A program made the position numbers and the translations under genes. A stretch of 64,000 nucleotides of DNA, from positions 744,001-808,000 of the forward strand of contig CP024912.1 of assembly GCA_002813895.1 (NCBI GenBank), in the 5' to 3' direction. Shown one piece after another: positions 61,348 through 64,000 of this stretch. Origin of the DNA: Cyanobacterium sp. HL-69. GTDB lineage: Bacteria > Cyanobacteriota > Cyanobacteriia > Cyanobacteriales > Cyanobacteriaceae. The notes under the pieces are model-generated. The model was given only the letters and a program-made list of their open reading frames with translations. It was not told the DNA's origin and searched no databases. Within the stretch, counting starts at the first letter, position 1. The number at the start of each line of letters is the position of its first letter.

Positions 61348-64000
61348 ATGAATCCTAGTAATAACTATTTATTCAGTATCAATTTTAAACTTTATCAAAA
61401 AATGAATAGTTTGCCTACTCCCATACGGGCAGATTTACTAGGATATTTTGAGGCAATTATTGAGAATCCATCCTTTACAAAAGGGATTAACAGAAAGGCT
61501 AAGGATAACTCAAATACTATTCATCGCATTAATTATAATTATCGTCTCGAATTAATTGCTCTTTCTGTGGTGAAAGGGGAACAAAAAATTATCAAGTTTC
61601 TAAGTATTTCTGATAAAACTAAATTAAAACAAGCTATTGTCGTAAGCAATAATTTTGCCCATCAAATTGTTGATATTGATATTAATACTGAACAAAATAA
61701 TATTTCCTTAAAACCTGAGCATCTAAAAATGTTTCAGGGAAAAAGTAGCGTTAAAATTAGCGAAAAAGATTTTGAAATTAAGTCTAATGATTTTTATCCT
61801 TATCTAATGACAAGTAAGGATGATGACATTAGTTTATCTTTTTTACTTTCTGAGGAACAAATAACCATTACTGAAGCCCCATTACCTTTGTTATTGAAGG
61901 GTAATGGTAAAATGGGTAAGACTAAAAATTTACTGTTAAAGGCGTTTAATACTAGTTTACAGGATAAATACAAAGATTTAGTAGTGGTAAGCACCGATAA
62001 TGTTAGTCAGTATCGTTTAGAAAACAATTATCAACAATTAACGGAAAATTTTACTCATAATCTGCAGATTAATAATTATATTAATTTGGTTAGAAATACG
62101 GCTTATGGTTTAGGTTTAATTTCTGAAAATAGTTATAGACGATCGCATTTAATTGACTATAATAAATTTAGGGAATTGTTTGTTGGTGATTGGGATTTAC
62201 CAGAAATTGAAATCCTTTATTTGTGGGAAGAAATTCAGTATATTATCAAGGGAAGTTATAGTTATTCTTATAAGGAAAAAGGAATCATCTGCCTCCATGA
62301 TTATGACCAAGAAAATGAGAAGAAAGATAAAATAGTATCGAACCTAGAAGCAGATAACATCTATCGTATTGCAGAAAAATATCAAGACTGGTTAGAAGAA
62401 AATCAATACTGGGATATAGGGGATTTAACCCAAATAGTATTAAATAAATTACCTTCTTATTTTAGAGGGGAATATGACACCATTTTTGTGGATGATATTA
62501 ATAATTTAAGCGACTTATCTTTACAACTACTTTTGCGATTGGTAAAAATAAATCCAGGGCAAAAAAAACCTAGGGTGGTATTTACCTATGATGAAGCCCT
62601 ATTACATCAAAACGAAGGCGCTGTTAACGAAAAACTAGAGCAAATTTTTGCAACTATTTTAAGAGACTTAAATTTAGATGGGGAAACACCTTATTTTCAA
62701 CCAGCCTTAAATCTAAAGGTTGCCCAAACCGATAACCATGAATTAATCGAATTAGAAAAAATTGTTGTTAATTTAGCTCAGAAGATAGAATATCAACCTA
62801 ATATTAACCATGTTATTAACACCATTGAAAATTGCCATTGGTTAGTATCATCCCATGATAATATCATTTCTGCCCTAGAGGAATTACAACCAGATACCGT
62901 CATCATTGTACCTAGTTTAGAAGAAAAACAAACCCTTTTAAAAGACGTAGCAACCTTAGAGAAAAAAACAGCCCAAATCTTAACAATTCACCAAATAAAT
63001 AACTATGAATTTAGCCAAGTTATAATTTGGAATTTCTTTAGTTATTTTAATCAAGTTAATCCTCATTCTCTTAGTCAACTCATTCAACGATACCTATACC
63101 CTTGTCTTAACGCTGTTAAAGATAAAGTCTTTTTCTATGAAAGCAACTATGATATTTTTGAACATTATCCCATTCTAAATAATTATATTCATAAATCAGG
63201 GCTAAAGGCGATCGCCCCTATACTCAATCAAAAAAATAGAGAAGAAATCGAAAAATTAGCCCATAGCTATAGTCAACAAGGTGCATGGAAGATAGCCCAA
63301 CAATGTTATACAACCCTAGGTAATCATCAACAAATCAAATATCTTGATACCCCCATCGCCCAACTAGAGGGAAACTGGGATGTAGCAGGGGAATTATGGA
63401 ATCAATGGGAAGAATGGGATAAAGCCATATTAGCTTGGCAAGAAATACATCCCCATCTATGGCTAGAAAAATGGGCAGAATTAACCCCCAACCAATGGCA
63501 AGAAAAAGCCAACTACCTTGCCCAAAAACATCAATATACCCTAGCAGGAATCTGCTACCAAAAATGTCAAGACATAGAAGGATATATCCGTTGTCTCCAA
63601 GAAAATAGACAATGGGAAACCATCGCCGACATTTATAAAGAAAAAAACCTTTTAGAAAAAGCCCAACAAAACTATCTCCTCGCCGAAAAACACTACCTGC
63701 AACAAAAAAACCTTGCCCCCGCAGGAAGAATGTGGGAAAAACTGGGTATGTGGAAAAAAGCAGCCCTCATCTGGGAAAAACTAGGCGCATGGGAAACCGC
63801 CGCCGAAAATTGGCTAAAAGAAAACAACCCAGAAAAAACAGCCCAATGTTATGAAAAAAGTAACCATTGGGATAAAGCAGAAATCCATTGGCGAGAATTA
63901 AACAACCAAAGCGCCATCGCTATTGCCTGTGAGAAACAAGAAAAATGGGCAACCGCTGCCCAAATTTGGAAAGAATTACAAGAATGGCAAAAAGCCGCCC
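61348..64000 (+). CDS. Large P-loop (SF1/UvrD-like) ATPase with RelE/ParE-like N-terminus and Trp-rich helical repeats (3' truncated)
   Basis: The frame opens with an ATG and runs without a stop for 884 codons to the window edge. Three parts are seen. Residues about 19-90 (LPTPIRADLLGYFEAIIENP then INYNYRLELIALSV) resemble a RelE/ParE-like fold seen at the start of some bacterial UvrD-like proteins. Residues about 180-400 hold a Walker A (GNGKMGKT, 185-192) and a UvrD-like Walker B (YDTIFVDDINNLSD, 376-389, with Asp-Asp for the usual Asp-Glu). Residues about 640-884 are helical repeats of the pattern W-x2-A-A-x2-W (WKKAALIWEKLG and WETAAENWLKE). The gene is not paired with any other visible gene. 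Family and function are not established; helicase activity is inferred. Confidence 0.7.
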   Translation, partial: MNPSNNYLFSINFKLYQKMNSLPTPIRADLLGYFEAIIENPSFTKGINRKAKDNSNTIHRINYNYRLELIALSVVKGEQKIIKFLSISDKTKLKQAIVVSNNFAHQIVDIDINTEQNNISLKPEHLKMFQGKSSVKISEKDFEIKSNDFYPYLMTSKDDDISLSFLLSEEQITITEAPLPLLLKGNGKMGKTKNLLLKAFNTSLQDKYKDLVVVSTDNVSQYRLENNYQQLTENFTHNLQINNYINLVRNTAYGLGLISENSYRRSHLIDYNKFRELFVGDWDLPEIEILYLWEEIQYIIKGSYSYSYKEKGIICLHDYDQENEKKDKIVSNLEADNIYRIAEKYQDWLEENQYWDIGDLTQIVLNKLPSYFRGEYDTIFVDDINNLSDLSLQLLLRLVKINPGQKKPRVVFTYDEALLHQNEGAVNEKLEQIFATILRDLNLDGETPYFQPALNLKVAQTDNHELIELEKIVVNLAQKIEYQPNINHVINTIENCHWLVSSHDNIISALEELQPDTVIIVPSLEEKQTLLKDVATLEKKTAQILTIHQINNYEFSQVIIWNFFSYFNQVNPHSLSQLIQRYLYPCLNAVKDKVFFYESNYDIFEHYPILNNYIHKSGLKAIAPILNQKNREEIEKLAHSYSQQGAWKIAQQCYTTLGNHQQIKYLDTPIAQLEGNWDVAGELWNQWEEWDKAILAWQEIHPHLWLEKWAELTPNQWQEKANYLAQKHQYTLAGICYQKCQDIEGYIRCLQENRQWETIADIYKEKNLLEKAQQNYLLAEKHYLQQKNLAPAGRMWEKLGMWKKAALIWEKLGAWETAAENWLKENNPEKTAQCYEKSNHWDKAEIHWRELNNQSAIAIACEKQEKWATAAQIWKELQEWQKAA

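Noticed and set aside
1-64000. CRISPR array, prophage or integrated plasmid
   Set aside because: No regularly spaced direct repeats, cas genes, phage structural genes, integrase or attachment-site pairs were seen.

Overview
The window looks like chromosome of a low-GC unicellular cyanobacterium. The octamer GCGATCGC (HIP1) is scattered through coding DNA, and many genes are cyanobacterial: the bifunctional fructose/sedoheptulose bisphosphatase, PetL of the cytochrome b6f complex, a cyAbrB regulator, CruF, the UbiA-type enzyme of plastoquinone synthesis, an aa3 oxidase operon, and DUF760, DUF1816, DUF2227, DUF3122 and DUF7682 proteins. Gene content and AT-richness suggest a Cyanobacterium/Geminocystis-type genome (inference).

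Layout. 1-9.4 kb: the C-terminal part of a CBS/universal-stress protein (probably a ClC channel), the Calvin-cycle bisphosphatase, a two-domain PPK2 kinase, a radical SAM/SPASM enzyme next to a secreted repeat protein, LptC, peptide deformylase, ScpB and a DUF760 protein. 9.4-18.3 kb: a 31-residue membrane peptide, a membrane-anchored coiled-coil protein, cyAbrB, an Rrf2 regulator with DprA, a VirB10-like secreted protein, a GPH symporter, AroB, PetL, a TPR protein and a zinc-finger protein. 19-28.5 kb: ProS, HflX, a dienelactone hydrolase, TerD, a class I ribonucleotide reductase alpha subunit split by an intein, and a DoxX protein. 28.8-36.1 kb, all on the minus strand: two Crp/Fnr-like paralogues flanking a diguanylate cyclase, then two solute-binding-like proteins (one with a VWA domain) around a coiled-coil membrane protein.

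36.4-47.2 kb: a divergent Zn/Mn ABC importer with a Zur-like box, CruF, a prenyltransferase, CoaX, a rhodanese, a DUF3122 protein, a large radical SAM protein, a YdcF protein whose 5' end carries a small insertion, and tRNA-Val(UAC). 47.2-60.7 kb: a DUF2227 protein, a methyltransferase, TrpE, cytochrome c oxidase subunits II-I-III, a C5-methyltransferase with a probable restriction endonuclease coupled to an ABC-F ATPase, and a photolyase. From 61,348 a long gene runs off the right edge.

Most of the window is housekeeping. The parts that stand out are: the truncated gene at the right edge (RelE/ParE-like start, SF1/UvrD-like P-loop ATPase, Trp-rich helical repeats); the radical SAM/SPASM enzyme with its secreted repeat protein; an intein inserted directly before the catalytic radical cysteine of NrdA and ending in Gly-Gln; three GTACG-N4-CGTAC palindromes around one Crp-like gene; the solute-binding/VWA cluster; and several small non-autonomous elements, one of which can be removed on paper to restore a reading frame. 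All calls come from reading the sequence; no database search was run.
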